From assembly GCF_018881655.1 (NCBI RefSeq), contig NZ_JACVPX010000001.1, positions 310,001-374,000 on the forward strand: 64,000 nucleotides of DNA, in the 5' to 3' direction. The notes under the pieces were generated by a model. The model saw nothing but the letters and a program-made list of their open reading frames with translations, was not told the origin of the DNA and did no database searches. The translations under genes were made by a program, and so were the position numbers. The DNA is from Polynucleobacter sp. Tro8-14-1. GTDB taxonomy: Bacteria > Pseudomonadota > Gammaproteobacteria > Burkholderiales > Burkholderiaceae. Below are positions 63,454 to 64,000 of the stretch, piece by piece (positions within the stretch are counted from its first letter, which is position 1; every line of letters begins with the position of its first letter).

Positions 63454-64000
63454 ATGAAAAAACGGATGTTTAATAAATTACTAGCCACTTCGGTTTCAGT
63501 TACCTTGGCATTTGCTCCATTGGTGAGTGAAGCCTGTACTAGCTTCTTGCTCAAAGGTAGTGATGGTGGCTATGTTTATGGCCGCACAATGGAATTCGGT
63601 TTGCCTTTGAATTCTCAGTTAACGACTATTCCAAGAGCTTATGCCCATCAGGGAATTGGTGTTGATGGTAAATATGGTTCAGGCCTGAATTGGAATTCTA
63701 AGTATGCTGTAGTCGGAATGAACGCACTTGGCTTGCCTGAGCTTGTCGACGGCATGAACGAAAAGGGCCTCATTGGAGGCGTACTTAACTTCCCTAATAG
63801 CGCTGCTTACCCAGCAGTAACTCAAGCTGAGTCATCCAGTAGCATCAATTCAGTTCAGGTGCTCACTTACGTGCTGACAAATTTTGCTACTGTTGATGAG
63901 GTGAAGGCTGGTCTACCAAAGATTAAAGTCAATGGCGCGAAGTTGGCTGTTTATGGGAATCAGACACCACCAGTGCACTATACATTGCACGATGCCAATG
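63454..64000 (+). CDS. Choloylglycine hydrolase/linear amide C-N hydrolase family protein (3' end outside window)
   Basis: The first 182 codons of an Ntn-hydrolase. The signal peptide ends VSEA, so the mature chain begins with the nucleophile Cys28 (CTSFLLKGSDG), the hallmark of penicillin V acylases and bile salt hydrolases. YGRTMEFG (Arg and Asp-like site), the GMNEKGLIGGVLNFP block and a later PVHYTLHDAN fit the family. It is a periplasmic amidase. Substrate could be N-acyl homoserine lactones or other amides, as inferred. AGGAAG precedes the ATG. The gene runs off the right window edge. Confidence 0.85.
   Translation, partial: MKKRMFNKLLATSVSVTLAFAPLVSEACTSFLLKGSDGGYVYGRTMEFGLPLNSQLTTIPRAYAHQGIGVDGKYGSGLNWNSKYAVVGMNALGLPELVDGMNEKGLIGGVLNFPNSAAYPAVTQAESSSSINSVQVLTYVLTNFATVDEVKAGLPKIKVNGAKLAVYGNQTPPVHYTLHDAN

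Overview
The window reads as a chromosomal segment of an A+T-leaning betaproteobacterium of the order Burkholderiales. The gene content (rpoD end, GBP-family porin, orphan Bug-type binding proteins, phasin, sigma factor with DUF3619/DUF3106 partners) and the protein style resemble freshwater Polynucleobacter. The genus is an inference from recognition, not from a search.

Left third (1-35.4 kb): the 3' end of rpoD and a VapC-type toxin-antitoxin pair are followed by an accretion of islands around a tRNA with anticodon CAU (probably tRNA-Ile2). Two complete copies of this tRNA (1519-1804 and 26847-27141) are each interrupted in the anticodon loop by a group I intron of the Azoarcus tRNA-Ile type. 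Three further 3' copies (6054, 29371, and a degenerate one near 35355) and one orphan 5' half (1286) divide the region into cassettes. Cassette A holds mgtA and an RNB-family ribonuclease. Cassette B (about 21 kb) is a catabolic island. Cassette C holds a DUF6933 protein, a truncated integrase and an HTH-GHKL-STAS-like protein. Cassette D holds secreted/periplasmic proteins, an ECF-type sigma factor, a YghU-like glutathione transferase, an aldo/keto reductase and a nitroreductase. No intact integrase is visible.

Cassette B encodes the whole route from benzoate to TCA-cycle intermediates: divergent catR, then catBCA-benABCDE-pcaIJFD, an aromatic-acid MFS transporter and a Bug binding protein. 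These are followed by a porin, a second LysR regulator, another Bug protein, an M20 amidohydrolase, a tandem glycine riboswitch and a DadA-like FAD oxidase. I propose that the amidohydrolase cleaves hippurate or a related acyl-glycine. The benzoate would feed the ben-cat operon, and the glycine would be sensed by the riboswitch and oxidised by the DadA-like enzyme.

Middle (35.4-48.9 kb): ABC-2 exporter genes, a tRNA-Cys remnant, a DsbA-family protein, an ergothioneine cluster (egtD-egtB) overlapping a PatB/MalY-type C-S lyase gene, then mostly single conserved genes (DUF427, SDR, ChrR-like cupin, FolB-like, FAD oxidoreductase, AlkB-like, DUF4149, DUF2236, LON domain, DUF2244) and several small genes.

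Right part (48.9-64 kb): Rrf2 regulator, DnaQ/GIY-YIG nuclease overlapping a cryptochrome-DASH gene, an OsmC-YcaO fusion, two nitroreductases, a phasin, ahpF/ahpC with competing hairpins between them, lipoproteins, three outer-membrane-type proteins (one interrupted by an in-frame amber codon), and the start of a choloylglycine-hydrolase-family gene cut by the window end.
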